Source: Ramlibacter ginsenosidimutans (lineage in GTDB: Bacteria; Pseudomonadota; Gammaproteobacteria; Burkholderiales; Burkholderiaceae_C). Taken from it: a stretch of 64,000 nucleotides of DNA. A program made the position numbers and the translations under genes. The stretch is from the NCBI RefSeq assembly GCF_042678185.1, contig NZ_JBHUDQ010000007.1. One strand, given 5' to 3'. Numbering within the stretch: position 1 is the first letter of the stretch; every line of letters starts with the position of its first letter. The notes beneath the pieces are model-generated. The model saw nothing but the letters and a program-made list of their open reading frames with translations, made no database searches and was not told where the DNA came from. Below are positions 40,181-49,101 of this stretch, one piece after another.

Positions 40181-40927
40181 TCACAGGGCTTGCAGGTCCA
40201 TCATCAGCTGGCGCGTGCGCAGGGTCGTGACGCCGCAATGGTAGTGCAGCAGGGCCCGCAGCTGCGTCTTGAGCTCGTTCATGTCCCCCACCAGCTGCAG
40301 CGTGGCATGGAAAGGCGCCGGATCGTCCAGCGCCTGCTGCAGGGCCAGCCACTGCGCGCCTGGCAGGCTGCCGCGCAGGTCGTCGTCCTGCGCCTCGACC
40401 AGGCCGCCCTCGGCCCGCAGGCTGTAGCGCTGCTCCGGATCCACGGGCGCGAGCGTCCCGGTCTGCGCATCGAGGGTGGGGAGCAAGCCGATCTCGCGCA
40501 GCAGCAGCAGCTCGAACGCACGCAGCGCCGGCTGCAGCGTCAGCGGCTCGTCGCTCGCCAGCAGGCGCACCGCCGCGGCGTAGACGTCGAACAAGGCGGG
40601 ATGCGGGTCGTCGCGCGCCAGCAGGCGCAGCAACAGCTCGTTGAGGTAGTAGCCCGAGAGCAGCGCCTCGCCGGTCGGCATGACCTGGCCGCCGACCCAC
40701 TCGGCGGACTTCAGGTTGCGGATCTCCGCGTCGCCGCCGAACGCAATGTGCAGCGGCTGCAGCGGCAGCAGCACGGGCCGGAAATTGGAGCTGGGCTTCT
40801 TCGCGCCCCGGGCGACGACCGCGATGCGCCCGTGGTGGCGCGTGAGCACCTCCAGGATCAGGCTGGACTCGCTCCAGTCGTAGCGGTGCAGGACGAAGGC
40901 GGGTTCGTCGCCGATGCGCCTAGCCAT
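40181..40927 (-). CDS. recO: DNA repair protein RecO
   Basis: A 248-residue recombination mediator that anneals single strands and loads RecA with RecR. The N-terminal OB-fold region is typical (PAFVLHRYDWSESSLILEVLTRHHGRIAVVARGAKK), followed by LLPLQPLHIAFGG and the helical part LLSGYYLNELLLRLL. The Cys zinc site of some RecO proteins is absent, as in many proteobacterial members. It follows era after 33 bases and precedes pdxJ, the conserved rnc-era-recO-pdxJ order. Confidence 0.93.
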   Translation of the reverse strand: MARRIGDEPAFVLHRYDWSESSLILEVLTRHHGRIAVVARGAKKPSSNFRPVLLPLQPLHIAFGGDAEIRNLKSAEWVGGQVMPTGEALLSGYYLNELLLRLLARDDPHPALFDVYAAAVRLLASDEPLTLQPALRAFELLLLREIGLLPTLDAQTGTLAPVDPEQRYSLRAEGGLVEAQDDDLRGSLPGAQWLALQQALDDPAPFHATLQLVGDMNELKTQLRALLHYHCGVTTLRTRQLMMDLQAL

Positions 40928-40960
40928 GACGGACGACTTTGCCGCGCGCGCGGTCCTTCG

Positions 40961-41911
40961 TCATTCGTAGCCGAACGACCGCACCCGCGCTTCGTCGTCG
41001 GCCCAGCCGGAACGCACCTTGACGAAGATCTGCAGGAACACCTTGGCGTCGAACAGCTGTTCGAGTTCCTGGCGCGCCTCGGTGCCGATGCGCTTGAGCT
41101 TCTCGCCGCCGTCGCCGATGACCATCGCCTTGTGGCTGTCGCGCTCCACCACCACCGTCGCCGCGATGCGCACCATGCGCTTGAACTTGGGACTGGGCTC
41201 TTCCTCGAACTTCTCGACCACCACCGTGGACGTATAGGGCAGCTCGTCGCCGGTGAAGCGGAACAGCTTCTCCCGGATCATCTCGCCGGCCATGAAGCGC
41301 TCGCTCTTGTCCGTGAGTTCGTCGGCCTCGTAGAACCAGGGCTGCTCGGGCAGGTACTTCGCACAGACTTCCAGCAGCCGCTGGATGTCCTTGGGCTGCT
41401 TGGCCGAGATCGGCATGAATTCGGCAAACGGGTGGCGCTGCTGCATGTCGCGCAGCCACGGCGCCAGCTCGCCGCGGCGATGCACCAGGTCCAGCTTGTT
41501 GGCGATCAGCAGCGCCGGGATGTCCGGCTTCAGCAGCGCGAGCACCTTTGCATCGCCCAGCGTGAAGCTGCCGGCCTCGACGACGAACAGCACCAGGTCC
41601 ACGTCGCCCACCACGCCGGTCACGGCGCGATTCAACGAACGGTTCAGCGCGGAGCTGTGGCGGGTCTGGAAGCCCGGCGTGTCGACGAACACGTACTGCG
41701 TGTTGCCCTCGGTGCGCACGCCCGTGATGCGGTGGCGCGTGGTCTGCGCCTTGCGCGAGGTGATGCTGATCTTCTGCCCGACCAGCGCGTTGAGCAACGT
41801 GGACTTGCCCACGTTCGGCTTGCCCACGATGGCCACGAGCCCGCAGCGCTGGCCGCCGGCCGTCGCCTGGGCACCGGCTTCGCCGCCGGTGGACTCGCCT
41901 TCGGTGTTCAT
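40961..41911 (-). CDS. era: GTPase Era (ribosome small-subunit maturation)
   Basis: A 316-residue GTPase that binds the 3' end of 16S rRNA during 30S assembly. G1 is GKPNVGKS (residues 30-37), G3 is DTPGF, G4 is NKLD, and the C-terminal KH domain contains VIGDGGEKLKRIG. The N-terminus carries an extra 20-residue Gly/Ala/Glu-rich tail before the G domain. The ATG at 41911 overlaps the rnc stop (ATGA), giving tight coupling with RNase III, a classic arrangement. Confidence 0.95.
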   Translation of the reverse strand: MNTEGESTGGEAGAQATAGGQRCGLVAIVGKPNVGKSTLLNALVGQKISITSRKAQTTRHRITGVRTEGNTQYVFVDTPGFQTRHSSALNRSLNRAVTGVVGDVDLVLFVVEAGSFTLGDAKVLALLKPDIPALLIANKLDLVHRRGELAPWLRDMQQRHPFAEFMPISAKQPKDIQRLLEVCAKYLPEQPWFYEADELTDKSERFMAGEMIREKLFRFTGDELPYTSTVVVEKFEEEPSPKFKRMVRIAATVVVERDSHKAMVIGDGGEKLKRIGTEARQELEQLFDAKVFLQIFVKVRSGWADDEARVRSFGYE

Positions 41912-42594
41912 TTGAATCTGGCCTTCAAGACCAGGAGCATAGCCGCTGCGGCGGCTTGTTCGCCGGCGCGGCGCGATGCCCCGATTCCGCGCTCGGCCAA
42001 GCCCAGCTCGGCAATCTCGCACTCGACGTCGAAGGTCTGCTTGTGGGCGGCGCCCAGCGTGCCGACCACGCGGTAGACAGGCACCTTCATCCTGCGGCCT
42101 TGCAGCAGCTCCTGCAGCTCCGTCTTGGGGTCCTTGGCCGCCGCCGACATCTCGGGCTTGATCTCGACGTTCGCGAACAGGCGCTGCACGAGCGCCTCCG
42201 CGGCCGGATAGCCCGCATCGAGGTAGACGGCGCCGATCACGGCCTCCAGCGCGTCGGCCAGGATGGAGGGCCGCTTGTGCCCACCCGAACGCGCCTCGCC
42301 CTCTCCCAGGCGCAGCAGCCCCGGCAGGCCGAGGCCGACCGCGAGCTGGTGCAGGGTCTCCTGCTTGACGAGGTTGGCGCGCACGCGGGACAGGTCGCCT
42401 TCGGGCAGGTCCTTCAGCCGCTCGTAGAGCAGCGAGGCGACCGAGAGATTGAGCACGGAGTCGCCCAGGAACTCGAGCCGCTCGTTGTGCTCGGCCGAGA
42501 AACTGCGATGCGTGAGGGCCCGCGCGAGCAGCCGGGGGGCCTGGAAGCGGTGCCGCAGCCGGTCCTGCAGCGCCGCATGCGCGTCTTGCACGGG
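41908..42594 (-). CDS. rnc: ribonuclease III
   Basis: Double-strand-specific endonuclease that processes rRNA precursors and regulatory RNA duplexes. The signature is HNERLEFLGDSVLNL, with the second acidic site in LADALEAVIGAVYLDAG; the double-stranded-RNA-binding domain occupies about the last 75 residues (DPKTELQELLQGRR...AAAAAMLLVLK). The GTG at 42594 gives 228 residues, the usual family length, and lies five bases after the DUF4845 stop with GGAAGG upstream. An ATG at 42645 would add 17 residues and overlap the upstream gene by 46 bases; it is possible but less likely. Confidence 0.93.
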   Translation of the reverse strand, partial: PVQDAHAALQDRLRHRFQAPRLLARALTHRSFSAEHNERLEFLGDSVLNLSVASLLYERLKDLPEGDLSRVRANLVKQETLHQLAVGLGLPGLLRLGEGEARSGGHKRPSILADALEAVIGAVYLDAGYPAAEALVQRLFANVEIKPEMSAAAKDPKTELQELLQGRRMKVPVYRVVGTLGAAHKQTFDVECEIAELGLAERGIGASRRAGEQAAAAAMLLVLKARFK

Positions 42595-42599
42595 AACGT

Positions 42600-42956
42600 T
42601 TACCTTCCGGGGTGCGACTCGCCCGTGTACTTCATGGTCAGCCACGCCGGTCCGGCCAGGTGGAACTCTTTCTCGTAGGCGAAGGAGACCTGCATCTCGT
42701 CGCCGTTCTTCACGACCTGCAGGTCCTTGCCGGTGATGGAGGAGATCATGTTGATGTCCGCCGCCTTGTCGAACGAGGTGCGCACGGCCGCGACGGTGGG
42801 CTCGTCCTTGGCCTTGTTGATGGCCTTCAGCGCCGCCTGGTATTCCAGCAGCGACGGAAAGACCTGCAGGCCCACGGCGCCGATGACGCCCAGCACCGCC
42901 AGGAAGAAGATGACCGTCAACAGCGAGGCCCCCGCCTCCCGCGTCCTCAATCCCAT
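42600..42956 (-). CDS. DUF4845-family single-pass membrane protein
   Basis: A 118-residue protein with one N-terminal membrane helix (SLLTVIFFLAVLGVIGAVGL, residues 11-30) preceded by a short basic segment and followed by a soluble domain of about 80 residues. This matches the DUF4845 family, which sits between lepB and rnc in many betaproteobacteria and gammaproteobacteria; its role is unknown. The short tail and the helix resemble pseudopilin-like N-termini, but no prepilin peptidase site is evident. It is 20 bases from lepB and five bases from rnc. Confidence 0.85.
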   Translation of the reverse strand: MGLRTREAGASLLTVIFFLAVLGVIGAVGLQVFPSLLEYQAALKAINKAKDEPTVAAVRTSFDKAADINMISSITGKDLQVVKNGDEMQVSFAYEKEFHLAGPAWLTMKYTGESHPGR

Positions 42957-42976
42957 GGAACCCCTCCGTCCTCGTT

Positions 42977-43942
42977 TTATTGGAACCAGCCTATGCGCTT
43001 GAAGTCGCCGAAGTTCATCCAGATCAGGATGGCCTTGCCGACGATGTTCTGGTCCGGCACGAAGCCCCAGTAGCGCGAGTCCAGTGAATTATCACGGTTG
43101 TCGCCCATCATGAAGTACATGCCCCTCGGCACCTTGCAGACGACCCCTTCGACACTGTAGCGGCAATTCTGCTTGAACGGGAAATCCTCCACACCCGGCA
43201 CGAACGCGGGGCGCTCGTCGTCGTTCAGGAGTGCATGCGTGTGGTCCCCCAGCTGCTCCTGGAACTGCTTGAAGTAGCGCATCGCATCGCGATCGAAGAA
43301 GTCGGGCAGCCGGTTTTCCGGCACCGGCACCCCATTGATGGTGAGCCGCTTGTTCAGGTATGCCACCTCGTCGCCCGGAAGGCCCACCACGCGCTTGATG
43401 TAGTCGAGGCTCGGCTTGGGCGGGTAGCGGAAGACCATCACGTCGCCGCGTTTGGGCGGCGTCCCTTCCGTGAGCTTGGTGTTCAGCACCGGCAGGCGCA
43501 GGCCGTACGTGAACTTGTTCACGAGGATCAGATCGCCCACCAGCAGCGTGGGGATCATGGAGCCCGACGGGATCTTGAACGGCTCGAACAGGAACGAGCG
43601 CAGGACGAAGACCGCCAGGATCACCGGGAACAGGCCCGCCGTCCAATCCAGCCACCACGGCTGCGCGAGCACCTTCTGCTTCGCCTCGGCGAGCTGGGGT
43701 TCGTCGGAGGCGATGCCGCGCGCGCTCAGGTCCGCGTTGCGTTCGGCGGTGCGCGCCTCCAGCGCCGTCGCGGCGCGCCGGCGGCGGGGCAGGAAGTAGA
43801 AGCGCTCGGCCAGCCAGTACAGCCCGGTGACGACGGTGGCGAGGAACAGCAGCAGGGCGAAGTTGCCCTCCACGATCTCGAAGTACCAGGCGCCCGCGTA
43901 TGCGACGAAGGCCGCGAGGACGGCCGCAGTGAGGAAGGGCAT
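42977..43942 (-). CDS. lepB: signal peptidase I
   Basis: The membrane-bound serine/lysine protease that removes Sec and Tat signal peptides. The 321-residue product has two N-terminal hydrophobic segments, a cytoplasmic loop (about 52-95) and a third helix near 102-119. The catalytic Ser128 lies in IPSGSMIPTL and Lys183 in DYIKRVVGLPGD; box E is MGDNRDNSLDSRYWGFV. The gene follows lepA by 94 bases in the same direction, the standard lepA-lepB pair. Confidence 0.95.
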   Translation of the reverse strand: MPFLTAAVLAAFVAYAGAWYFEIVEGNFALLLFLATVVTGLYWLAERFYFLPRRRRAATALEARTAERNADLSARGIASDEPQLAEAKQKVLAQPWWLDWTAGLFPVILAVFVLRSFLFEPFKIPSGSMIPTLLVGDLILVNKFTYGLRLPVLNTKLTEGTPPKRGDVMVFRYPPKPSLDYIKRVVGLPGDEVAYLNKRLTINGVPVPENRLPDFFDRDAMRYFKQFQEQLGDHTHALLNDDERPAFVPGVEDFPFKQNCRYSVEGVVCKVPRGMYFMMGDNRDNSLDSRYWGFVPDQNIVGKAILIWMNFGDFKRIGWFQ

Positions 43943-44036
43943 GCTCAGGCCTCCCGCCGGCGTGCACCGGTGCAGGCTTGTGCCGGCGGATGCGGAACGG
44001 GGAACCGAGGGAGCGCGGGGTACGGAGCGTAGGCGT

Positions 44037-45848
44037 TCATTCTTCGACTTGGAGGATGGCCAGGAACGCTTCCTGAGGCACTTCGACCGAGCCGATCTGC
44101 TTCATGCGTTTCTTGCCAGCTTTTTGTTTTTCGAGCAGCTTGCGCTTGCGGGTGATATCGCCGCCGTAGCATTTTGCCAGCACGTTCTTGCGCAGGGCCT
44201 TGACCGTCTCGCGGGCGATCACGTTGGCGCCGATCGCCGCCTGGATGGCCACGTCGAACATCTGGCGGCTGATGATCTCGCGCATCTTGGCGACGACCGC
44301 GCGGCCGCGGTATTGCGCCTGCGAGCGGTGGACGATGATGGACAGCGCGTCGACCTTGTCCCCGTTGAGCAGGATGTCCACCTTCACCACGTCCGAGGCG
44401 CGGTACTCCTTGAACTCGTAGTCCATGGACGCGTAGCCGCGGCTCACCGACTTCAGCTTGTCGAAGAAGTCGAGCACGATCTCGCCCAGGGGCAGCTCGT
44501 ACGTGAGCATCACCTGGCGGCCGTGGTAGGCCATGTTCATCTGCACGCCGCGCTTCTGGTTGGCCAGCGTCATCACCGCGCCGACGTACTCCTGCGGCAT
44601 GTACAGGTGCACCGTGACGATGGGCTCGCGGATCTCCTGGATGCGCCCCTGGTCCGGCATCTTGGCGGGGTTCTCCACCATGATGACCTCGCCGTCCGGC
44701 TTGAGCACCTGGTAGACCACGCTGGGTGCCGTGGTGATCAGGTCCTGGTCGAACTCGCGCTCCAGGCGTTCCTGCACGATGTCCATGTGCAGCAGGCCCA
44801 GGAAGCCGCAGCGGAAGCCGAAGCCCAGCGCCTGGCTCACCTCGGGCTCGTAGTGCAGCGAGGAGTCGTTGAGCTTGAGCTTCTCCAGGCTGTCGCGCAG
44901 CGAGTCGTACTGGTTCGCTTCGACCGGGTACAGGCCCGCGAACACCTGCGGCTGGATCTCCTTGAAGCCGGGCAGCGGTTCCGTGGCAGTGAAGGCGGCA
45001 CCACCCGTGCCCGGCTTGATCAGCGTGACGGTGTCGCCGACCTTCGCGGCCTGCAACTCCCTGATGCCGGCGATGATGTAGCCCACCTGCCCCGCTTCGA
45101 GCACATCGCGCGGCGAGTTGGCGGGCGTGAACACGCCGAGCTGCGTCGTCTCGTACGTCGCCTCCGTGGCCATCAGTTTGATGCGATCGCCCTTGGCGAG
45201 GCGGCCGTCCACGACGCGCACGAGCATCACGACGCCGACGTAGGTGTCGAACCAGCTGTCGATGATCATCGCGCGCAGCGGTCCGTCCGGGTTGCCGCGC
45301 GGCGCGGGAATGCGCGCGACGATCGCCTCGAGGATCTCGTCGATGCCCATGCCGGTTTTCGCGGAGCACGGGATCGCGTCGGTGGCGTCGATGCCGATCA
45401 CGTCCTCGATCTCCTCCTTAGCGCGCTCGGGATCGGCCTGCGGCAGGTCCATCTTGTTCAGGACCGGCACGACGTCGACGCCGAGGTCGAGCGCGGTGTA
45501 GCAGTTCGCCACCGTCTGCGCTTCGACGCCCTGGCTCGCATCGACGACGAGCAGCGCGCCTTCGCACGCGGAGAGCGAGCGGCTCACTTCATAAGAGAAG
45601 TCGACGTGTCCCGGCGTGTCGATCAGATTGAGGTTGTAGACCTGTCCGTCGCGCGCCTTGTACTTGAGTGCGGCGGTCTGCGCCTTGATGGTTATCCCAC
45701 GCTCCTTTTCGAGATCCATCGAGTCCAGCACTTGCTCTTCCATCTCGCGATCGGAGAGTCCGCCGCAACGCTGGATCAGTCGATCTGCGAGCGTTGATTT
45801 GCCGTGATCGATGTGCGCGATGATCGAAAAGTTTCTGATGTGATTCAT
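44037..45848 (-). CDS. lepA: elongation factor 4 (LepA) ribosome-associated GTPase
   Basis: A 603-residue translational GTPase that binds ribosomes and affects initiation and back-translocation. G motifs are IAHIDHGKSTLADRL, RGITI, DTPGHVDFSYEV and NKMDLP; the LepA-specific C-terminal domain ends KRKLLEKQKAGKKRMKQIG. The start is set at ATG 45848 (MNHIRNFSIIAHIDHGK); an ATG 42 bases earlier adds non-conserved residues. A terminator-like hairpin sits in its leader at 45899-45924. Confidence 0.95.
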   Translation of the reverse strand: MNHIRNFSIIAHIDHGKSTLADRLIQRCGGLSDREMEEQVLDSMDLEKERGITIKAQTAALKYKARDGQVYNLNLIDTPGHVDFSYEVSRSLSACEGALLVVDASQGVEAQTVANCYTALDLGVDVVPVLNKMDLPQADPERAKEEIEDVIGIDATDAIPCSAKTGMGIDEILEAIVARIPAPRGNPDGPLRAMIIDSWFDTYVGVVMLVRVVDGRLAKGDRIKLMATEATYETTQLGVFTPANSPRDVLEAGQVGYIIAGIRELQAAKVGDTVTLIKPGTGGAAFTATEPLPGFKEIQPQVFAGLYPVEANQYDSLRDSLEKLKLNDSSLHYEPEVSQALGFGFRCGFLGLLHMDIVQERLEREFDQDLITTAPSVVYQVLKPDGEVIMVENPAKMPDQGRIQEIREPIVTVHLYMPQEYVGAVMTLANQKRGVQMNMAYHGRQVMLTYELPLGEIVLDFFDKLKSVSRGYASMDYEFKEYRASDVVKVDILLNGDKVDALSIIVHRSQAQYRGRAVVAKMREIISRQMFDVAIQAAIGANVIARETVKALRKNVLAKCYGGDITRKRKLLEKQKAGKKRMKQIGSVEVPQEAFLAILQVEE

Positions 45849-45898
45849 CAACGGGAACGGATAAGTGATTGATTCAAAAGCCGCGCACAAAGAAAAAA

Positions 45899-45924
45899 GG
45901 GCGCGTCATGAAGGTGACGCGCCC
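45899..45924 (-). terminator. Intrinsic terminator-like hairpin in the lepA leader
   Basis: A perfect 10-bp stem (GGGCGCGTCA pairing with TGACGCGCCC, six-base loop) is followed on the minus strand by a run of T residues (45889-45898). It lies 50 bases before the lepA ATG and downstream of a TACAAT element, so it could attenuate lepA or end a short RNA. Confidence 0.7.
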
Positions 45925-45964
45925 TGAACCAACAATCTATGGCAACTGCGATAGTTGGAGCTTC

Positions 45965-45970
45965 ATTGTA
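45965..45970 (-). promoter_or_regulatory. candidate -10 element TACAAT for lepA or a short leader RNA
   Basis: A near-consensus -10 hexamer on the minus strand, 117 bases before the lepA start. No good -35 element is seen at the usual distance (the sequence there is ATGTAC). Transcription from here would pass through the terminator-like hairpin at 45899-45924. Confidence 0.35.
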
Positions 45971-46302
45971 GGCAAAACGCGCCGGGCGTACATCCTCGGG
46001 GTCGGTCCGACCCGGCCGTTGCAGGTCCGCAACTCGCATGTTGTGCACAGCTTTTCAACAATCCTGGAAAAGGCCCGCAAGGACAACATGTGGGCCACCT
46101 GTGGATCGGCCGGGAAGCGGCTGGAGGACATCCCGCATGGTGGTGGGGACCCCGCGCGATATGCGCTGAATGGCCGCTCGGTGGCCTCGATTCTACCCAA
46201 ACCGGTTCTTAGCCCGCCCCTCATGTGAGTGACCGCCAACCTGGAAGATCCCGAACGGCTCACCAAAAAAACTTTGCCGCCTGTCGTTTTTGGAGCACCG
46301 CT

Positions 46303-46350
46303 GGCAAGAAAGCCCCACGCCCCCGCACGGGTATGGGGCTTTTTCTTGCC
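46303..46350. terminator. Strong hairpin terminator after degP
   Basis: GGCAAGAAAGCCCCA (46303-46317) pairs with 46334-46350 apart from two bulged T residues, giving a stem of about 15 bp. A T run is present on the plus strand (GGGGCTTTTT) and a shorter one on minus. It starts eight bases past the degP stop. Confidence 0.75.
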
Positions 46351-46357
46351 GGCCGGC

Positions 46358-47872
46358 TCAGCCGCGTGCAGGGCGAAGCAGCAGGTAGCTGGCCAGGTCC
46401 CCGCGCCGCAGCAGCACCGGGATGGGCTTGCTCTTGTCGAGCCGCGCCAGCGCCGCATCGAACTCGCGCACGCTGTTGATCTCCGTGTTGCCGACGGCGA
46501 CGATGATGTCGCCCTCGCGCACGCCGGCACGCTGCGCAGCGCCGTCGGCCACCGACTCCACGCGCACGCCGCCTTTCACCTTCGCTTCCTTCTTCTGCGC
46601 CGCGGTGAGCTCCGTCACGACCACGCCGAGCGTCTGCGCCGCGGGCGAGGAGCTCTTCGCCTTCTCCTCGGGGGCCGACGCGGGCCGCGCCTGCGCGACG
46701 GCCTGCTCCGGCTCGATCTCGGCGACGGTGATCGCCAGGTCGCGCGCCGCGCCACGGCGGAACACCGTCACGTTCACGCGGCTGCCCGGCTTGGTGCTGC
46801 CGACCATGCGCGGCAAGTCGGTGGCACGGTCGATCACCTGCCCGTTGAATTTCGTGATGATGTCGCCGGCTTCGATGCCTGCCTTCTCGGCGGGCGAGCC
46901 GGTCTCCACGCTGCGCACCAGCGCTCCCTGCGGCCGGCCCAGCCCGATGGACTCGGCCACGTCGCGGGTGACCTGGTCGATCTGCACGCCGATGCGGCCA
47001 CGCTGGACGCGTCCGCTCACGCGCAGCTGTTCGGCGACGCGGCTCGCTTCGTCGATCGGGATCGCGAAGGAGATGCCCATGAAGCCGCCCGAGCGCGAAT
47101 AGATCTGGCTGTTGATGCCGATCACCTCGCCGCGCATGTTGATCAGCGGGCCGCCCGAATTGCCGGGGTTGATCGCGACGTCGGTCTGGATGAAGGGCAG
47201 GTAGTCACCGGTGTCGCGGCCCTTGGCGCTGACGATGCCGGCCGTCACCGTGTTGTCGAGCCCGAACGGCGAGCCGATCGCCATCACCCACTCGCCCACC
47301 TTCACCCGGCTCACGTCGCCGATGCGCACGCTCGGCAGCCCCGTGGCCTCGATCTTCACCACGGCGACATCCGTGCGCTTGTCCGAGCCGATGATCTTCG
47401 CCTTGAACTCGCGCTTGTCCGTGAGCGTGACGATCACCTGGTCCGCACCTTCCACGACGTGCGCGTTCGTCATCACGTAGCCGTCGGGCGTGAGGATGAA
47501 GCCGGAGGCGACTCCGCGCGGCTGGTCCTCGTCGCTGTCGCCGCCACGCGGCGCCGGCGGCGCGGGCCGCTGCGGATGCGGAACGTTGGGCATCGGCACG
47601 CCGAAGAAGCGGCGGAAGAATTCCTGCATCTCCTCGTCCGAAGGGCCGTCGCCGCCGTTGCGGCCGCTGCTGCGCACGTGTTCCACGGTGCGGATGTTCA
47701 CCACGGCGGGGCCGACCTGCTCGACCAGTTCGGTGAAATCGGGCAGCGTGTGCGGCTGCGGCGCTGACTGGGCCAGCGCCGGCGCGCCCGGCGTAAAGGC
47801 GGCGAAGCCGGCGAAGGCGAGGGCCATCGCCAGTCCGCAGCCGCGCAGGTTCTTGGAATCCATGCGGAACAT
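46358..47872 (-). CDS. mucD: DegP/MucD-type periplasmic serine endoprotease
   Basis: HtrA-family protease that degrades misfolded envelope proteins. After a signal sequence (hydrophobic core near residues 11-27, likely cleavage after ALAQ) come the protease domain with triad His138 (MTNAHVV), Asp168 (RTDVAVV) and Ser239 (NPGNSGGPL), and two PDZ domains (starting near QRGRIGVQIDQV and TLGVVVTELTAAQ). The start ATG 47872 has GGAG eight bases upstream; ATG 47863 also gives a normal signal peptide. It is the last gene of the rpoE-rseA-rseB-mucD envelope-stress module, as in Pseudomonas algU-mucABD, and may also have its own sigma-E promoter. Confidence 0.94.
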   Translation of the reverse strand: MFRMDSKNLRGCGLAMALAFAGFAAFTPGAPALAQSAPQPHTLPDFTELVEQVGPAVVNIRTVEHVRSSGRNGGDGPSDEEMQEFFRRFFGVPMPNVPHPQRPAPPAPRGGDSDEDQPRGVASGFILTPDGYVMTNAHVVEGADQVIVTLTDKREFKAKIIGSDKRTDVAVVKIEATGLPSVRIGDVSRVKVGEWVMAIGSPFGLDNTVTAGIVSAKGRDTGDYLPFIQTDVAINPGNSGGPLINMRGEVIGINSQIYSRSGGFMGISFAIPIDEASRVAEQLRVSGRVQRGRIGVQIDQVTRDVAESIGLGRPQGALVRSVETGSPAEKAGIEAGDIITKFNGQVIDRATDLPRMVGSTKPGSRVNVTVFRRGAARDLAITVAEIEPEQAVAQARPASAPEEKAKSSSPAAQTLGVVVTELTAAQKKEAKVKGGVRVESVADGAAQRAGVREGDIIVAVGNTEINSVREFDAALARLDKSKPIPVLLRRGDLASYLLLRPARG

Positions 47873-47955
47873 ACAGACGTCTCCAGAGCGGTCGGACATG
47901 AAACGCGAACGGGGCCGGCCCGCCGCTACCAACGCGAGTGGACCCGCCAACCTGC

Positions 47956-47984
47956 TGAGAATACGACCAAGCGGGGCAAGTTGC
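47956..47984 (-). promoter_or_regulatory. candidate sigma-E-type promoter for mucD
   Basis: On the minus strand GCAACTT (complement of 47978-47984) and TCTCA (complement of 47956-47960) are separated by 17 bases, near the sigma-E consensus GGAACTT and TCTRA spacing. A start here would give a leader of about 75 bases before mucD. One mismatch in each box and a slightly long spacer keep this tentative. Confidence 0.35.
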
Positions 47985-48051
47985 GCGTCAGCCGAAGGCG
48001 CGACCCCTGCCTTACCCCGGGTTCAGCGCTGCTGCATCGGACCCGCGGTCC

Positions 48052-49101
48052 TCAACGGCGCCGCTCGAGCGCGGCCGCGAACGCCTGCAGCGTCTGCGGC
48101 GGCACTTCCCCGACGACGGTCACCCACCAGTCCTGCACGCGTCGCGTCAGCGTGTGCGTCGCGCCGCTGGCGAACACGCCTTCCTGCACGTGGCGTTCGC
48201 GGTCGAAGTCCTCGATGAACAGCGAGACGGACGCGAGCCCGTCCGAGAAGATCCACTGCAGCACGCCCTCGTCCGGGCGCTTGTAGCAGTTCATCGGCTT
48301 GAAGCCGGCGACGGACGCCTTGAGCCCCCAGCCCTCGGCCGCGGCCGTGGTCTTGGCCGCCTGCGGCTTCTCCACGCGCCAGCCGGCGGGGACCGCCATC
48401 ATCTGGGAGAGCCGCTCGATGCTGACCGGCGCGTTGATCTGCAGCTCGGAGAAGGCCGCCTGTTCGAGCACACCCCCGTTTTCGTCGAGCGTCTGCTGCT
48501 TCACCATCAGGCCGGTCTTCTGCTCGCTCCAGATGCGGTAGCCATAGCGCAGGTTGTCCTTGGGGACGACCTGCACGACGTCGGTCTCGAAACCGGCGAC
48601 GCGGTCGCTGCCGACGCGGCGCGCCGCGTAGAACTCGGGGATCGGGCTTTCGTCCGGCTTCAGCGGCTCCGGAAACTCGCCGAGGGATTCACGGCGCTCC
48701 CGGCGCACCGTGTGCGTCTGCGGCAGGAAGGTGAGGACCTCGTCGTCGCGGCGGAACGTCGACCGGCGCTCGCCCGACAGCGACTCGATGCGCTCGAACT
48801 GGCGGCGCCCGTCGCAGGCGTGCCAGATGCGCGCGCTGGACATCGCGCCGTTGCCGGACGACACGACGAAGGTGCCGACGTAGCTGCGCACGCGCGACGC
48901 ATCCTGCATGCGCGCGAGCCATTCGTTGACGGTGCGCTCCCCGCGCCCGTCTCCCGGATGCGGGTCCGTTCCCGGCGGCGTGGCGGCCAGCACCTGGCTG
49001 GCCGCCAGCGTCAGCGCCGCGGCGGTCCAGACGGCGAGCGCGCCCTGCGCGAAGCGCAGGCGGGCGGCAGCGGAAGCGGCGCGCGCCGTGGCCCGGGCCA
49101 T
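48052..49101 (-). CDS. rseB: sigma-E factor regulatory protein RseB/MucB
   Basis: A 349-residue periplasmic protein that binds RseA and shields it from proteolysis until lipopolysaccharide or lipoprotein signals displace it. It has a signal peptide (hydrophobic segment LAVWTAAALTLAASQVLA), then the LolA-like domain (WLARMQDASRVRSYVGTFVVSS...IWHACDGRRQFERIESLSG) and the C-terminal MucB/RseB domain (ASVSLFIEDFDRE, ATHTLTRRVQDWWVTVVGEVP). Its ATG shares one base with the rseA stop. Confidence 0.92.
   Translation of the reverse strand: MARATARAASAAARLRFAQGALAVWTAAALTLAASQVLAATPPGTDPHPGDGRGERTVNEWLARMQDASRVRSYVGTFVVSSGNGAMSSARIWHACDGRRQFERIESLSGERRSTFRRDDEVLTFLPQTHTVRRERRESLGEFPEPLKPDESPIPEFYAARRVGSDRVAGFETDVVQVVPKDNLRYGYRIWSEQKTGLMVKQQTLDENGGVLEQAAFSELQINAPVSIERLSQMMAVPAGWRVEKPQAAKTTAAAEGWGLKASVAGFKPMNCYKRPDEGVLQWIFSDGLASVSLFIEDFDRERHVQEGVFASGATHTLTRRVQDWWVTVVGEVPPQTLQAFAAALERRR

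Larger units (their letters stand above)
45849..46357. other. degP-lepA intergenic region (509 bases), no protein gene seen
   Basis: The stretch holds the lepA leader with its hairpin (45899-45924), a candidate -10 element and the degP terminator (46303-46350). In the remaining part (about 45971-46302) open frames exist on both strands, but none has a ribosome-binding site or recognisable protein. An unannotated small RNA on the minus strand is possible; I cannot support a specific one. Confidence 0.6.

Noticed and set aside
45937..46530. Open frame on the minus strand covering the degP-lepA gap
   Set aside because: It begins inside degP in another frame, crosses the degP terminator, and its residues look like random high-GC translation.
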